Assembly: GCA_023429565.1 (NCBI GenBank)
Contig: JAEZDJ010000044.1
Location: 1 to 64,000 of the forward strand
Length of the DNA: 64,000 nucleotides
Origin: Actinomycetes bacterium
Lineage (GTDB): Bacteria; Actinomycetota; Coriobacteriia; Coriobacteriales; Eggerthellaceae
Direction: 5' to 3'
In this document: one piece after another, positions 15,463 to 25,062 of the stretch
Layout of the letters: every line of letters starts with the position of its first letter
How positions within the stretch are numbered: the stretch's first letter is position 1
The notes under the pieces: generated by a model
The model's database searches: none
What the model was told of the DNA's origin: nothing
Seen by the model: the letters and a program-made list of their open reading frames with translations, nothing else
Program-made: the position numbers and the translations under genes

Positions 15463-16344
15463 CTAGAGCAAACCTACATTCAGATAGATGCCATAGTAGC
15501 AAATTCTGAAGAGCACCAACGCAATCAGGATCAGCACGAACCCGATTGAGACGGTCGCACCGCGGGAAGAGCCTTTCATCTTTAGCACCCCGAGCAGCCA
15601 TGCAACCATGCCCACGAGGGCTAACGCTATGGCGACGAGCGAGAAGGCATTGTAGTCGCTCATCGTTGAGGCGAGGGTTGTGCCGTCTGAACTCAGAGCA
15701 GCTCCTGCGACGCTACCCTGCAAGAAGACGGATGCGATCATCAGCACGCAGCCGACGATGCCAATCGCGAACAGCAACGTCTCTGTCTTTCTGCCGGTCT
15801 CGTAGTTTGCCAGCGACAAGATGGCTGCAGCAAGCGAGGCGCCGCCAAGAAGGGCCAACCCCAGTTGGCTCATGGTCGCATAGGGAGTGTCCCAGGTGGG
15901 AATGGTTGGCATCGCGTATGCCAACCCCGTGAATAGGGCGGTCAGCAAGCCGCATGCCAAAAGAATGAGGGAAAAGACCTTTTGCATTCCGGCACTGGGA
16001 TGCTTGACCAAGTTAAAAACCCAATACACGACAGCCAGGAAGATGGACGCACCAGCCACCGCGATTTCGTTGGAGAGGGGAGACGTGCCTAGTTTGTTGA
16101 GCATGCCGGATGCATGGATGGGGGCCCCAAGGTGGAGAAAAGAGGCCACAAGGCCGATCAGCATCAATCCAACCGCGATAACGCTCAGCACGTCAACCTT
16201 CTTTGACGATGCGGTGGCATCGCCTTCTGCAGGCAAGAAGCCCCGAACGAAAGCGACAAGAGCAAGCGACACAATGCTCAGGGGCACAAGCAGTGTAAAG
16301 ACAAGCAAGGGAAGCTCGGAAGAAGCAGTCTGCACTAGCATCAC
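15463..16344 (-). CDS. dmsC: DmsC-type membrane anchor subunit
   Basis: A 293-residue integral membrane protein with about eight hydrophobic segments. It contains the DmsC signature FLHLGAPIHA...SPLSNEIAVAG and AYAMPTIPTWDTP. DmsC oxidises menaquinol and passes electrons to the Fe-S subunit, anchoring the catalytic complex to the outer face of the membrane. Its start overlaps the dmsB stop (ATGA), and the gene for the chaperone follows. It shares the HLG and AYAMP motifs with the DmsC-like protein at 21373-22257 and, more distantly, with that at 62490-63341. Confidence 0.9.
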   Translation of the reverse strand: MMLVQTASSELPLLVFTLLVPLSIVSLALVAFVRGFLPAEGDATASSKKVDVLSVIAVGLMLIGLVASFLHLGAPIHASGMLNKLGTSPLSNEIAVAGASIFLAVVYWVFNLVKHPSAGMQKVFSLILLACGLLTALFTGLAYAMPTIPTWDTPYATMSQLGLALLGGASLAAAILSLANYETGRKTETLLFAIGIVGCVLMIASVFLQGSVAGAALSSDGTTLASTMSDYNAFSLVAIALALVGMVAWLLGVLKMKGSSRGATVSIGFVLILIALVLFRICYYGIYLNVGLL

Positions 16345-16961
16345 ATGACCTCCTTGGGATTCATGACCGTGCCAGCATGCGTGCCTCCCGGGCGAGTGGT
16401 TGCGCCGCCTTTGAATATGGTGGTCGGTTCGGTGTGGGACGGGTCAGGCAGCGGAGCCATCCATTCGCTCGAGCCGTGCTTCTTTTCCATCTCGTCCACG
16501 GTGCCGAAATCGATGGCATAGAGCGGGCAGGCCTCAACGCAAATTGGCTGTTCGCCATTGGCAACGCGCGAGGAACAGCCGTCGCACTTGCTCATTTGAC
16601 CCAATTCGGTGTTGAAGGAAGGGACGTTGTAGGGACAAGCCAGCTCGCAGTACTTGCAACCCACGCATCGATCGTGGTCGACCGAGATGAAGCCTTGCTC
16701 GTCTCGGTGCATTGCCCCGGTCGGGCATGCTTTCATGCAGGCGGGATTGTCACAGTGGTTGCAGTTCATGGAAAGATAGTCGCACCAGACGTCTTGGGTC
16801 CATGTGCCGTCCGGATTTTGCGAGAAGCCACCTCCGGCATATTCGTAAATTTTGCGAAACGCGATTTGCGGCGAGAGGTCATGGTAGTCCTTGCAAGCCA
16901 GCTCACACGTTTTGCAGCCGGTGCAGCGGGAGGCGTCGAAAGAGAAAACGTAATCAGCCAT
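16341..16961 (-). CDS. dmsB: DmsB-type four-cluster ferredoxin subunit
   Basis: A 206-residue electron-transfer subunit with four cysteine groups: CTGCKTCELACKDYH near residue 15, CDNPACMKACPTGAMH near 73, CVGCKYCELACPYN near 100, and CDGCSSR...CVEACPLYAIDFG near 128-150. Each would bind a [4Fe-4S] cluster, making a wire between the anchor and the molybdenum subunit. No signal peptide is present, as expected for a subunit exported with its Tat partner. It lies 14 bases after dmsA and overlaps dmsC. Confidence 0.95.
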   Translation of the reverse strand: MADYVFSFDASRCTGCKTCELACKDYHDLSPQIAFRKIYEYAGGGFSQNPDGTWTQDVWCDYLSMNCNHCDNPACMKACPTGAMHRDEQGFISVDHDRCVGCKYCELACPYNVPSFNTELGQMSKCDGCSSRVANGEQPICVEACPLYAIDFGTVDEMEKKHGSSEWMAPLPDPSHTEPTTIFKGGATTRPGGTHAGTVMNPKEVM

Positions 16962-16975
16962 TGTTTGTACCTCCC

Positions 16976-19405
16976 TTAGCTAATCTTGCGGACGCCGGCA
17001 ACATTGGAATGCTGCGGGTTGCCCTTGGCGATAGGTGACGGATGCATATTGGTGAGCGTGTTGATGCACCCACCATGGTCGATGCGATCGCCGTTCATGT
17101 CCGCGTCACGCCATGCGCCCTGCGGAATGGCAAGCGATCCTGGGATAATTCTGGGTGTGACCTTGGCCTGGATATGCATTTCCCCGTGTTCGTTGAATAC
17201 GGAGACCTGCTCCCCGTTCTCGATGCCCAGCTTTGACGCGTCCAATGAATTGATCCAGACCTCCTGAGGTGCTGCCTGTTTGACGACCTCGACGTTGCCC
17301 CAACTGCTGTGGGTGCGCGCCTTGTAGTGGAAGCCGATAAGCGTGAACGGCAATTCTTCCGTGCAGTCCTCATAGGAATCAACGCCGGGAGTGTAAAGCG
17401 GGATGGGTGCGATCACGTCACGACCGTCTTCGAGCGTCCAGGTGTCGGCAAGCTTTTGCAGTTTTTCGGAAAAGATCTCGATCTTGCCTGAAGGAGTGGT
17501 GAGCGGGTTGGCTTTGGGATCGTCGACAAAGCTCTTGTATGCGGGCGTGTAGCCCTTGGGGTTGCGATAGTGGAATTCGCCCACTTCGTATCCCTCTTCG
17601 TAGCTGGGCAGGCGGCTGTCCTTGGCGCGTGCGCCTTCATAGATGCTCTTCGTCCAGCCCTCCTGGTCCTTACCGTCCAAATACTCGTCTTTGCAGCCGA
17701 GGACGTCGCAGATGTCGGCGCATACGTCGAAGGCGCTGCGGCGCTCGAACTTCTCGCCGGTCGTTGCGGGACTGGCAAAGGTCACCGAAGCAACGTCGCC
17801 GGACCAGCCGTCGTTGATTATGCCCTTCTGCTCGGCGCGCATGATGTCGGGGAGGAGAATGTCGGCGTACTTCGCCGCGTCGTTCATGAGGGTTTCAAAA
17901 ACCAGGATGAACTCGCATTTTGATTCGTCGACCAGAATGTCGTGGGCCTTGTTGGCATCGGAATGCTGATTGGTGAAGCAATTGCCACCGTATTCCACCA
18001 GGAACTTGATATCGGTGGAAAGCTGATCGGTTCCCTGCACGCCATCGTGCAGGGCGGTCATCTCGTGTCCGTGGTCAATGGCGTCGGCCCAGGTGAAAAT
18101 TGAGATTTTTGACTTGCAGGGATTGTTCCCCGTAATCCAGGGAATGGAGAAGCTGTATGAACCCACATCCAAGCCGGAAGACGTGCCGGGTTGTCCCAGC
18201 TTGCCCACCAGCAACGGCAGCAAGCTGACGGCCAGGCAGGACAGCTCTCCGTTGGAATGGCGCTGCACGCCATAGTACTGGGCCACGAAGGGAGCTTTTG
18301 CTTCAGCCAGTTCATGGGCAAGCTTGGTGATGCGCTCGGCGGGAATCAGCGTGATCTCGGAAGCCCATTCAGGGGTTTTCTCAATCTTGTCATACCCCTT
18401 GCCCATGACATAGGATTCATAGGACATGTCCTTGCCTTGATAGGCGGCGGGCATGGTGGCCTCGTCGAAACCGATGCAGTACGTTTCCAAGAAATCTCGG
18501 GCAATGAGATTCTCCTCGATCAGCACGTGTGCAATGGCAGCGACCAGGGCCGCATCGGTCGAGGGGCGAATGGGTATCCACTCGTCATCGTTGTTGCATT
18601 TGGTGTCGCTGAACCGTGGATCGATGTGGATGTATTTTGCTTCGCTGTTGGTTCGATGCGCCCAGTTGTAGCCATGTTTTGACTCGCCCGTGCTTCCCAT
18701 CATGGTGTCTGACGGCGCCCATCCTATGCACAGGACAAGATCGGAATCCTGGATTGCCGCAGGAGTCGAGGCCGTTTTCGTGCCCCACATGTAGGGTGCG
18801 ATGAAGGTGATCTGGGCAGCAGAATACGTGCCATAGTAATCGAGATAACCCCCCGTGCATGCCAGCATGCGCCCGATGGGGCGTCCCGTCAGGCTGTATA
18901 CGCCCGATCCCAAAGTCCAGTACACGGCTTCAGGGCCATAGTTGTCATAGGTGTATTGCAGTTTTTCGGCAATAGTCTGAACGGCTTCATCCCAGGTGAT
19001 TCTCTCGAATTCCCCATCGCCACGTTTTCCAACCCGCTTCATGGGATATTTCAAGCGATCGGGATCGTTGATCCAACGTCGCACGGATCGTCCGCGCAGG
19101 CATGCGCGTTGACGACTGTCTTCGACGTCGTCCCACGCTTCGGTTTCGGATTGAATCCATTGGATCTCGTCATCTTTGACGTGCATCCAGAGCGGGCATC
19201 GACTTGCGCAATTGCAGGAGCAGTGGCTTTGGACCACGGTCTCCTCTTCGCTCTCTTTGTTCATCTCCGCTGCAACGGCAGGCTCGACTTTCTCGAACAT
19301 GTCATCAAGCAGGATGCCGCCGAAAGCAAGCGCAGTAGCTGCTGCCGTGGTGCCTTTGACAAAGGATCTGCGCGATACCTCATTTATCGTCATGCCCGGT
19401 TCCAT
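16976..19405 (-). CDS. dmsA: DmsA-type molybdopterin oxidoreductase, Tat-exported
   Basis: An 809-residue catalytic subunit of the DMSO reductase family. Residues 11-35 form a twin-arginine signal (SRRSFVKG then a hydrophobic stretch). C62, C66, C70 and a fourth Cys in ACLRGR make the FS0 cluster. Later blocks include WDEAVQTIAEKL, GTKTASTPAAIQDSDLVLCI and the C-terminal cofactor-binding region (WINSLDASKLGIENGEQVSV, IPQGAWRDADMN). The start at 19405 is preferred because AAGGGGGG lies seven bases upstream; earlier in-frame ATGs add residues before the signal. Substrate (DMSO, TMAO, methionine sulfoxide or another oxide) cannot be read from sequence. First gene of the operon, divergent from a radical SAM gene. 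Confidence 0.92.
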   Translation of the reverse strand: MEPGMTINEVSRRSFVKGTTAAATALAFGGILLDDMFEKVEPAVAAEMNKESEEETVVQSHCSCNCASRCPLWMHVKDDEIQWIQSETEAWDDVEDSRQRACLRGRSVRRWINDPDRLKYPMKRVGKRGDGEFERITWDEAVQTIAEKLQYTYDNYGPEAVYWTLGSGVYSLTGRPIGRMLACTGGYLDYYGTYSAAQITFIAPYMWGTKTASTPAAIQDSDLVLCIGWAPSDTMMGSTGESKHGYNWAHRTNSEAKYIHIDPRFSDTKCNNDDEWIPIRPSTDAALVAAIAHVLIEENLIARDFLETYCIGFDEATMPAAYQGKDMSYESYVMGKGYDKIEKTPEWASEITLIPAERITKLAHELAEAKAPFVAQYYGVQRHSNGELSCLAVSLLPLLVGKLGQPGTSSGLDVGSYSFSIPWITGNNPCKSKISIFTWADAIDHGHEMTALHDGVQGTDQLSTDIKFLVEYGGNCFTNQHSDANKAHDILVDESKCEFILVFETLMNDAAKYADILLPDIMRAEQKGIINDGWSGDVASVTFASPATTGEKFERRSAFDVCADICDVLGCKDEYLDGKDQEGWTKSIYEGARAKDSRLPSYEEGYEVGEFHYRNPKGYTPAYKSFVDDPKANPLTTPSGKIEIFSEKLQKLADTWTLEDGRDVIAPIPLYTPGVDSYEDCTEELPFTLIGFHYKARTHSSWGNVEVVKQAAPQEVWINSLDASKLGIENGEQVSVFNEHGEMHIQAKVTPRIIPGSLAIPQGAWRDADMNGDRIDHGGCINTLTNMHPSPIAKGNPQHSNVAGVRKIS

Positions 19406-19768
19406 AATCCCCCCTTTTTCTTCCATGTCCACCTTTCTCGCTCTCGTCATGGTGCTTTTCTGCAAAAAATTGAACAAGGCGCCACTGGTTCGGCACGACG
19501 CCCAAGGCAGTGTTCGCACATGATGCCATAAGCTGACCGGCGTGCTGGCTGTGCGAGGGCGTGGCTTCGAAAACAGGATTCCTTTTCCAAGCTTGCAATG
19601 GCTGCAGAATATGAGATATAGCCGGCCAATCCATCACACTTTGAATGTGATATTTTTAAAATCCCAGTTCAGAAGGTTGTCCTCTTTCGAGTGGAGCGAA
19701 TTTTCATTGTCGCGAAGACACGGACGCGATGGTCAAGCGAGTATCATGTACTAAGCGGAAGGGGGTCT
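19406..19768. promoter_or_regulatory. Divergent intergenic region, dmsA / radical SAM
   Basis: 363 bases without a gene between two divergent operons, AT-rich at 19620-19665. It must hold both promoters. I see no clear operator repeat or riboswitch-like structure. Confidence 0.5.
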
Positions 19769-21376
19769 ATGCGCAACATTTCTGAAATTGACGTGCAACA
19801 GATTGATGCACGCGTATATCGTGACTACATGAGACACTTCGTGCAGGAGTCTCGTTCGCTTGCTCGCACGATGAGGGCCATGGGGCTCTCCCTGGAGCCC
19901 GAGTCTGCGGCTGCGCGCCGTGAGGGCCGCGTGGCCTCCCTGCTTGCCTCCTTGGAAGAGTTGGGTGCCCGTGTGCGCAACGATGGCAAAAGCATCGTGT
20001 GGGGCGCGCTCTCGCCCGCCTGTTGCCGATGCCGCACCGGAGTGCGCAGCGTCTCGACCTTTATTTCGTTGGGATGCACGCGATCATGCTGGTTTTGCTT
20101 TAACTCCAACCAGTGCGATTGGGACGACTATCGGTCGCAGCGCAAGGATTGGCGTGCTGAACTCGACGCCTATAGAAAACAGATGGGAACGCTCGATTGC
20201 ATCGCGCTCACGGGCGGCGAGCCTCTGCTCTTCGCCGACGAGGCGCTGGACTTCTTTGCCTCTGCGCGCAGACTCAGCCCCGATGCTCATATGCGCATGT
20301 ACACGTCGGGCGATGGCCTGACCCGCGAGCTGTTGCGGCAATTGGCTGATGCGGGTCTGGATGAAATTCGTTTCAGCGTGAAACTTGACGATCCGGAAGA
20401 AGAGCAGCAGGCAGTGCGCGATATGATAGAGGCATCGGTGGGGGTCATCCCTTCTGTCATGGTCGAAATGCCGGTTGTTCCTGACACGCATGACCAGATG
20501 TCTGAATTGCTGGAGTGGCTTGACCGAATCGGGGTCTTTGGCGTCAATTTGCTGGAACTCTGCTTTCCCCTGCACAACGCCCAGGCATATGCATCCCGTG
20601 GCCTGCAACTGAAGCGCAACCCGTATCGGATCCTTTATGATTACGGCTATGCTGGCGCGCTGCCGGTGGCGGGAAGCGAAGAGCTGGCATTGCGCTTGAT
20701 GGTCGAACAAATTGAGCGCGGCGACACCATGGGTCTGCACTACTGCTCACTTGAGAACAAGAACACGGCTCAGCTATTCGCTCAAAATAGGGAAGGGCGG
20801 CTGAAAGTCCCCCACTATCGGTTTTCGCCTCGTACGTTCTTTTTCGAAACCGTGCGTGCCTTTGGCGACGATGCACGTGTGCTTGAGGAACTGATGGATG
20901 CAGCCAGTGAAACAGCGATCTCCTCTGCGCTGGGCGCTGACAAGGAGACGACTCAGGGAGGGCGACGAGCGCGAGAGGGAGCTCTGGAACCTTCTGACGT
21001 CTCGGACCAACACGGCAGAAAGACGGTTGAGGGTGTGGCTGATCTTCCGAGAGAGTTGTATGCGATGGACCAAACGGGAGACATGATCATGTTCGATCCT
21101 GCCTTGCTGAACGTGCTTGGGAACGCAGGCAAGGACCTGCGTCTATTTTTGGCGTCAGCCGTCATCGATCGGGATGAGCAGGGTCGCGAACGATTTCGCG
21201 AAGTGGGTCTGCAGGCGATGGACTCGGCTGATTTCTCTCGTGTATCCAACTACTGCAATGCTGCTGACCTCGATCCATCCTTCTCGGTTGCCGCGCAGGG
21301 TCCTTCGAATGGAGAGGTTGCAGACGACGGTCCGTCTGCCTATGCAACTGGGGCCAAGGGGAGAACCTGCGTATGA
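19769..21376 (+). CDS. Radical SAM protein linked to a DmsC-like anchor
   Basis: A 535-residue radical SAM enzyme. The cluster motif is CTRSCWFCFNSNQ (C-x3-C-x2-C) near residue 105, preceded by an extra CCRCRTG motif about 20 residues earlier, as in pyruvate-formate-lyase-activase-like groups. A TGGEPLLF block (SAM contact) follows, then the TIM-barrel half (MYTSGDGLTRELLRQLADAG, IRFSVKLDD). The C-terminal 200 residues have few cysteines and no recognised domain. The ATG at 19769 has GGAAGGGGG upstream; a longer reading frame starting at 19691 lacks such a site. Its stop overlaps the start of the DmsC-like gene, so they are coupled. The reaction is unknown; cofactor or protein maturation for the reductases is one possibility. 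Confidence 0.8.
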   Translation: MRNISEIDVQQIDARVYRDYMRHFVQESRSLARTMRAMGLSLEPESAAARREGRVASLLASLEELGARVRNDGKSIVWGALSPACCRCRTGVRSVSTFISLGCTRSCWFCFNSNQCDWDDYRSQRKDWRAELDAYRKQMGTLDCIALTGGEPLLFADEALDFFASARRLSPDAHMRMYTSGDGLTRELLRQLADAGLDEIRFSVKLDDPEEEQQAVRDMIEASVGVIPSVMVEMPVVPDTHDQMSELLEWLDRIGVFGVNLLELCFPLHNAQAYASRGLQLKRNPYRILYDYGYAGALPVAGSEELALRLMVEQIERGDTMGLHYCSLENKNTAQLFAQNREGRLKVPHYRFSPRTFFFETVRAFGDDARVLEELMDAASETAISSALGADKETTQGGRRAREGALEPSDVSDQHGRKTVEGVADLPRELYAMDQTGDMIMFDPALLNVLGNAGKDLRLFLASAVIDRDEQGRERFREVGLQAMDSADFSRVSNYCNAADLDPSFSVAAQGPSNGEVADDGPSAYATGAKGRTCV

Positions 21377-22257
21377 ACACAGGGATTGATACGGCCATTG
21401 AACAGGGGATATCGCAGCTGTCTTTGGCAGGATTCACGACGCTTGCCCCGGCGGGTTCGTTCGCGTTCGCCATTGTCGCGCTGTATGTGATGTTTGCTCG
21501 GATGAGCGATTCGGAACGTACGCGATTGGACCACTTTCTGGTGGTGCCCTTAGCCGTTGCGCTTGTCGGCATCGTTATTTCCACCAATCATTTGGGAAAG
21601 CCCTCGAACTCCCTTTTTGTGCTTACCGGCGTAGGGAGATCGCCGTTGTCCAACGAAATTTGGGCATCCCTCGTTTTCGGCGGGTTGGGGTGGTTCCGCT
21701 GGCTGATTGGTTTCAGCGCGCGGCCTTTGCTCACGACGAAAATCAATCCGGCTTTGTTGGGCATGGCCATCGTGGCTGCCGCCATGCAGATTTGGTTTAC
21801 GTCCAATGCCTATGCCATGCCCACGGTGATCTCATGGGACCTGCCATTCACTCAGGTCAATCAGATGCTCGTGGCCATTGTGGGCGGCGCGTTGCTTGCC
21901 GCCTGCACGCTCAGCGCCGCTGGCCTGGGGCATCGTAGGCGTGCAAGCATGACGTTGCTGGCCGTTGCATTTGTGGCCATGCTTGCTGCCGTTGCGACCC
22001 ATCTGCTCCAGTACGCGACGCTTGGCGAGGTGTCGAGCGGCCTGGTGCAGGCGAACACCCTCGTTCCCTTCTATCCGGCATGCATCGCGTTCTTTGCGGC
22101 ATGCTCCACCGTTGCCCTTGCTGTTGACCTCATATGCTTGCGACGACGGAACCGACTGATTTTGGGCGCCTCCATCGTGGCGTGCGTGCTCGCCTTCGCG
22201 GGGACCATGGCTGTGCGGTTTGTCTTCTACAGCATGCATGTGACCGTGGGATTCTAG
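21373..22257 (+). CDS. DmsC-like quinol-oxidising membrane protein
   Basis: A 294-residue membrane protein with about eight hydrophobic segments and the DmsC signature (STNHLGKPSNSLF, SPLSNEIWASLVF, NAYAMPTVISWDLPF). It is a clear paralogue of the DmsC at 15463-16344, but no catalytic or Fe-S subunit accompanies it. Its start codon overlaps the radical SAM stop by four bases (ATGA), tying the two together. It may serve as an alternative anchor for the divergent DmsAB, or feed electrons from quinol to the radical SAM protein. A LuxR-type membrane regulator follows 24 bases later. Confidence 0.85.
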   Translation: MNTGIDTAIEQGISQLSLAGFTTLAPAGSFAFAIVALYVMFARMSDSERTRLDHFLVVPLAVALVGIVISTNHLGKPSNSLFVLTGVGRSPLSNEIWASLVFGGLGWFRWLIGFSARPLLTTKINPALLGMAIVAAAMQIWFTSNAYAMPTVISWDLPFTQVNQMLVAIVGGALLAACTLSAAGLGHRRRASMTLLAVAFVAMLAAVATHLLQYATLGEVSSGLVQANTLVPFYPACIAFFAACSTVALAVDLICLRRRNRLILGASIVACVLAFAGTMAVRFVFYSMHVTVGF

Positions 22258-22281
22258 GGGCCTTGCATGGGAGTCACCGTC

Positions 22282-23892
22282 ATGGCCTCACGGCCTAAAC
22301 TCAACACTTCGGTCCTTGGATACGCCCTGTATCTGACCATCAACACAGCGTCGCTCTGGGGCGGGGTATTCCCCTTTTTCCCTGCCGAGTTTCATACCAC
22401 GCAGACGACCTTTGTATTCGCGCTCTCTCAGTCCATCTCTATGTTTGCAACGTATCTGCTGACCATGCTGATCGTGTTCTTGCGTCCGCAATTCATCCAG
22501 TGGATGCTGGTGCTCGCGGGTGCTTTGCCCGTCATCATGGGGTCGCTGTGTTTGATAGGAGCCATCTACATTCCGGGGCTCAAGCTGCCTTTGGTCATTC
22601 TTGCTGGCATTCTCCTTGGCATAGGAGGGACGGGCTTTGCGATGGGCTGGCAGCGGTATTTCGCCTCTGAGCCGTCTGACCGCGGCAACTATTTCCTTCT
22701 CTTCGGCATGGTCGTTGCCCCTTTCTTCTACGTGGCCATGCATGGGGTGCCCGATGCTTTCACGGTGTATCTGGTTCCGTTGATCCTCGTTCCGCTCTGC
22801 GCGCTGTGCTCCATTTTAGCCACCCGCACCATCGACTTCGAACAGGCGCAATTCGAGGACGTGCCACGTGACCACCCGGTGGTCTATGTGCAGGTCATCA
22901 AGAGTTACTGGCGCGCGGCGGCGGCCATTGGGTCGCTGGGCTTCTCTTCGGGCGTCATGCGGGCGGTGGCTTTAAGCGACTACAGCAATGGCGATGCGCT
23001 CAACATCGTGTCGATGTTCGGGTCGTTCGCGGTGGCGCTGGCGCTGCTGGTCATTTGGCGGTACAGGACCTTTCGCATCAATATCGCTGACGCGTTTTTG
23101 ATCGTTTTCCCCTTTGCGGCAGTGGGTTCGCTGGTGTTCCCGTTTGTTCCCCGAGAATATACGTTTCTGGTGGCGGGCGCCATCTATATGCTGTTCACGT
23201 TCGTGACGGTGGTCATGCTGCTCCAATGTGCGCAAATTTCGCGCGACCGCGGCGTTAACCAGGCATTTGTCTTCGGATTCTTCGGGTCGATCGTTTACCT
23301 CCTGCAGAATATAGGCTTCATTGCCGGCTATGCGTCCGACGCCATATCTGACATCGCGGGAGGTTTCACCATAGCGTTCATCACGTTGTTTGCCCTGTCT
23401 ACCGGAATATACGTGCTGCATGTCCGAAAGCAAAGTGCGGTTGCCGTTTTTGAGTCGGGGAGTGAGAGCAAGCGGCTGGGCTTGGACGACGCGGAGTTCA
23501 TCGCGGATACCCTGCCGGAGCGAAGCGGCGCGGGTTCGACTATCGTTGCGGACGTGAAGCTTGGCGAGGTTGATGATGTCGATAGCGGGGAAGAAGACGT
23601 TCCGAGCCTCTCGAGTGCGGTCGTTGACGAACCTGAGGCGGAGGGCGCTCATCGGGGCCTGGGCTCGCTGACTGTGCGATGCCGCGAGGTTCAGGAGGCG
23701 TATCGTTTGACCAACCGAGAAGGCGAGATCATGCGGATGCTTATTCGCAACTACTCGTATGCCAGCATCGCCGAGGTGTTCGTCATTTCCGAGAACACGG
23801 TGCGCACGCACGTCAAGCATATTTACGCCAAGCTCGACATACACAAGCGCCAAGAGCTCATTGATATGGTGGATAAGCGGGATGTTCGATAG
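22282..23892 (+). CDS. LuxR-type regulator with large membrane sensor domain
   Basis: A 536-residue protein. Residues 1-395 carry about 12 hydrophobic segments in MFS-like arrangement; an acidic linker (about 395-465) leads to a C-terminal LuxR/GerE helix-turn-helix (LTNREGEIMRMLIRNYSYAS, then ENTVRTHVKHIYAKLDIHKR). This architecture is expanded in Eggerthellaceae, generally beside reductase genes, where it is thought to sense a substrate and control the neighbouring operon. The start at 22282 has GGGAG eight bases upstream. It closes the radical SAM/DmsC cluster and probably controls it, the divergent dms operon, or both. Confidence 0.88.
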   Translation: MASRPKLNTSVLGYALYLTINTASLWGGVFPFFPAEFHTTQTTFVFALSQSISMFATYLLTMLIVFLRPQFIQWMLVLAGALPVIMGSLCLIGAIYIPGLKLPLVILAGILLGIGGTGFAMGWQRYFASEPSDRGNYFLLFGMVVAPFFYVAMHGVPDAFTVYLVPLILVPLCALCSILATRTIDFEQAQFEDVPRDHPVVYVQVIKSYWRAAAAIGSLGFSSGVMRAVALSDYSNGDALNIVSMFGSFAVALALLVIWRYRTFRINIADAFLIVFPFAAVGSLVFPFVPREYTFLVAGAIYMLFTFVTVVMLLQCAQISRDRGVNQAFVFGFFGSIVYLLQNIGFIAGYASDAISDIAGGFTIAFITLFALSTGIYVLHVRKQSAVAVFESGSESKRLGLDDAEFIADTLPERSGAGSTIVADVKLGEVDDVDSGEEDVPSLSSAVVDEPEAEGAHRGLGSLTVRCREVQEAYRLTNREGEIMRMLIRNYSYASIAEVFVISENTVRTHVKHIYAKLDIHKRQELIDMVDKRDVR

Positions 23893-24397
23893 GGTGGGAG
23901 AGGGGATTGGGGGCGTGTGCAAGTTCCCGCTTGCCTCATCCAGGCAGCTTCGGAAGACGGTGCGCACGATGCTGCTGGGCGTGGGTTCTCGCAAGACAGG
24001 GGAACTGACCGATTCCTCGTTTAGGCGCAAGAGAAGTTTGACGAAGTTTTCGCTTGGGGTATGGAATATCTCTGAAAGCGTATTTCATAAGAGGCTTCCC
24101 GGAAGCAGGTCTTCGAAGCGCATCAGTGACCTTTGTGCCGAAGGCTGCCGTAGCCGGGGAGTGGCTCGAAATGACACAAGCACCGCTTCGGGAGGCGTAT
24201 TGCTTGCTCGTAAAAGACATGGCACCATTGAGGAAAGAGGCGATGTTGCCGACCAATTGGTATTTTGTGCCGAATTCGCGATGCGATGTAATCGAGGGTT
24301 ATTTGTGTCATGGGGTGGCCAGTTTGTTATCGGATTTCTCTATATTGCGAGATAATGAACAGGTCGTTTCTTGTATCTCCGCAACATGAAGGGTCTC
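23893..24397. other. 505-base intergenic region, content unclear
   Basis: No gene has a good start and ribosome site here. A 111-codon frame (24054-24389, +) and a 106-codon frame (23936-24256, -) overlap each other, and neither looks like a known family. A perfect 13-base palindrome GCTTCCCGGAAGC lies near 24093-24105. The stretch may be an untranslated RNA, a repeat-family member or the leader of the NUDIX gene. Confidence 0.4.
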
Positions 24398-24793
24398 ATG
24401 AAATCTATTGAAGTAGTGGCTGCAATCATCGAGCGCGGTGGACTGATTTTCGCGACACAGCGCGGTTATGGCGACTTTAAAAGCTGGTGGGAGTTTCCTG
24501 GCGGAAAGGTTGAGGATGGCGAGACGCCGGAGGAGGCTCTGGTCCGTGAGATTCATGAAGAGCTTGATACCGAGATCAGCGTCGACTCCCACGTGATGGA
24601 CGTATCCTACGATTACGATGACTTTCATTTAGATATGCATTGTTTCCGGTGCTCGCTTGTTGGCAAGGATCCAACAATGTTGGAGCACGAGGCAGCAAAA
24701 TGGGTGGATGCACATACGATCGGATTGTTGAAGTGGCTGCCTGCCGACACCGAGGTGGTTGTCGCCCTGAAAGAACGGGGGATCGTCCGCTAG
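24398..24793 (+). CDS. NUDIX hydrolase, MutT-like
   Basis: A 131-residue NUDIX protein. The Nudix box GGKVEDGETPEEALVREIHE followed by ELD (G-x5-E-x7-REUXEE) is complete at about 35-57. The preceding ATQRGYGDFKSWWEFPGGK matches (deoxy)nucleoside triphosphate pyrophosphohydrolases that remove 8-oxo-dGTP. The ATG at 24398 has AAGGG five bases upstream; alternatives at 24371 (TTG) and 24386 add up to nine residues. It stands alone at the left edge of the accessory island. Confidence 0.9.
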   Translation: MKSIEVVAAIIERGGLIFATQRGYGDFKSWWEFPGGKVEDGETPEEALVREIHEELDTEISVDSHVMDVSYDYDDFHLDMHCFRCSLVGKDPTMLEHEAAKWVDAHTIGLLKWLPADTEVVVALKERGIVR

Positions 24794-25062
24794 GGCATTG
24801 ATGAACGAGAAGGGAGGACAAAAGATCGGTTTTGATCATTCTTGTTTTGTTGAGCTTACTGGTTTTTCATGCTGTCTTTGCAAAGGTCTCTTTGATGGAC
24901 TGAACCCGCATAACTTACAGAATGCACTCCATGATGGGGGTAGAATGTTGTCTTGATAAGTCCTTGGCGTTGGATACGGAGGCAAAAGCGCTACATTGAC
25001 AAGGCCAAGCCATTTACAGGGCTATATATGGAAGTGATTTCGTAGAGAAGGGCGAACGCACC

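Noticed and set aside
22972..24030. 352-codon minus-strand frame
   Set aside because: Antisense to the membrane-LuxR gene, whose HTH and membrane segments are clear.
23936..24256. 106-codon minus-strand frame
   Set aside because: Overlaps an opposite frame, lacks a ribosome site, and has no recognisable domain; left as unexplained intergenic sequence.
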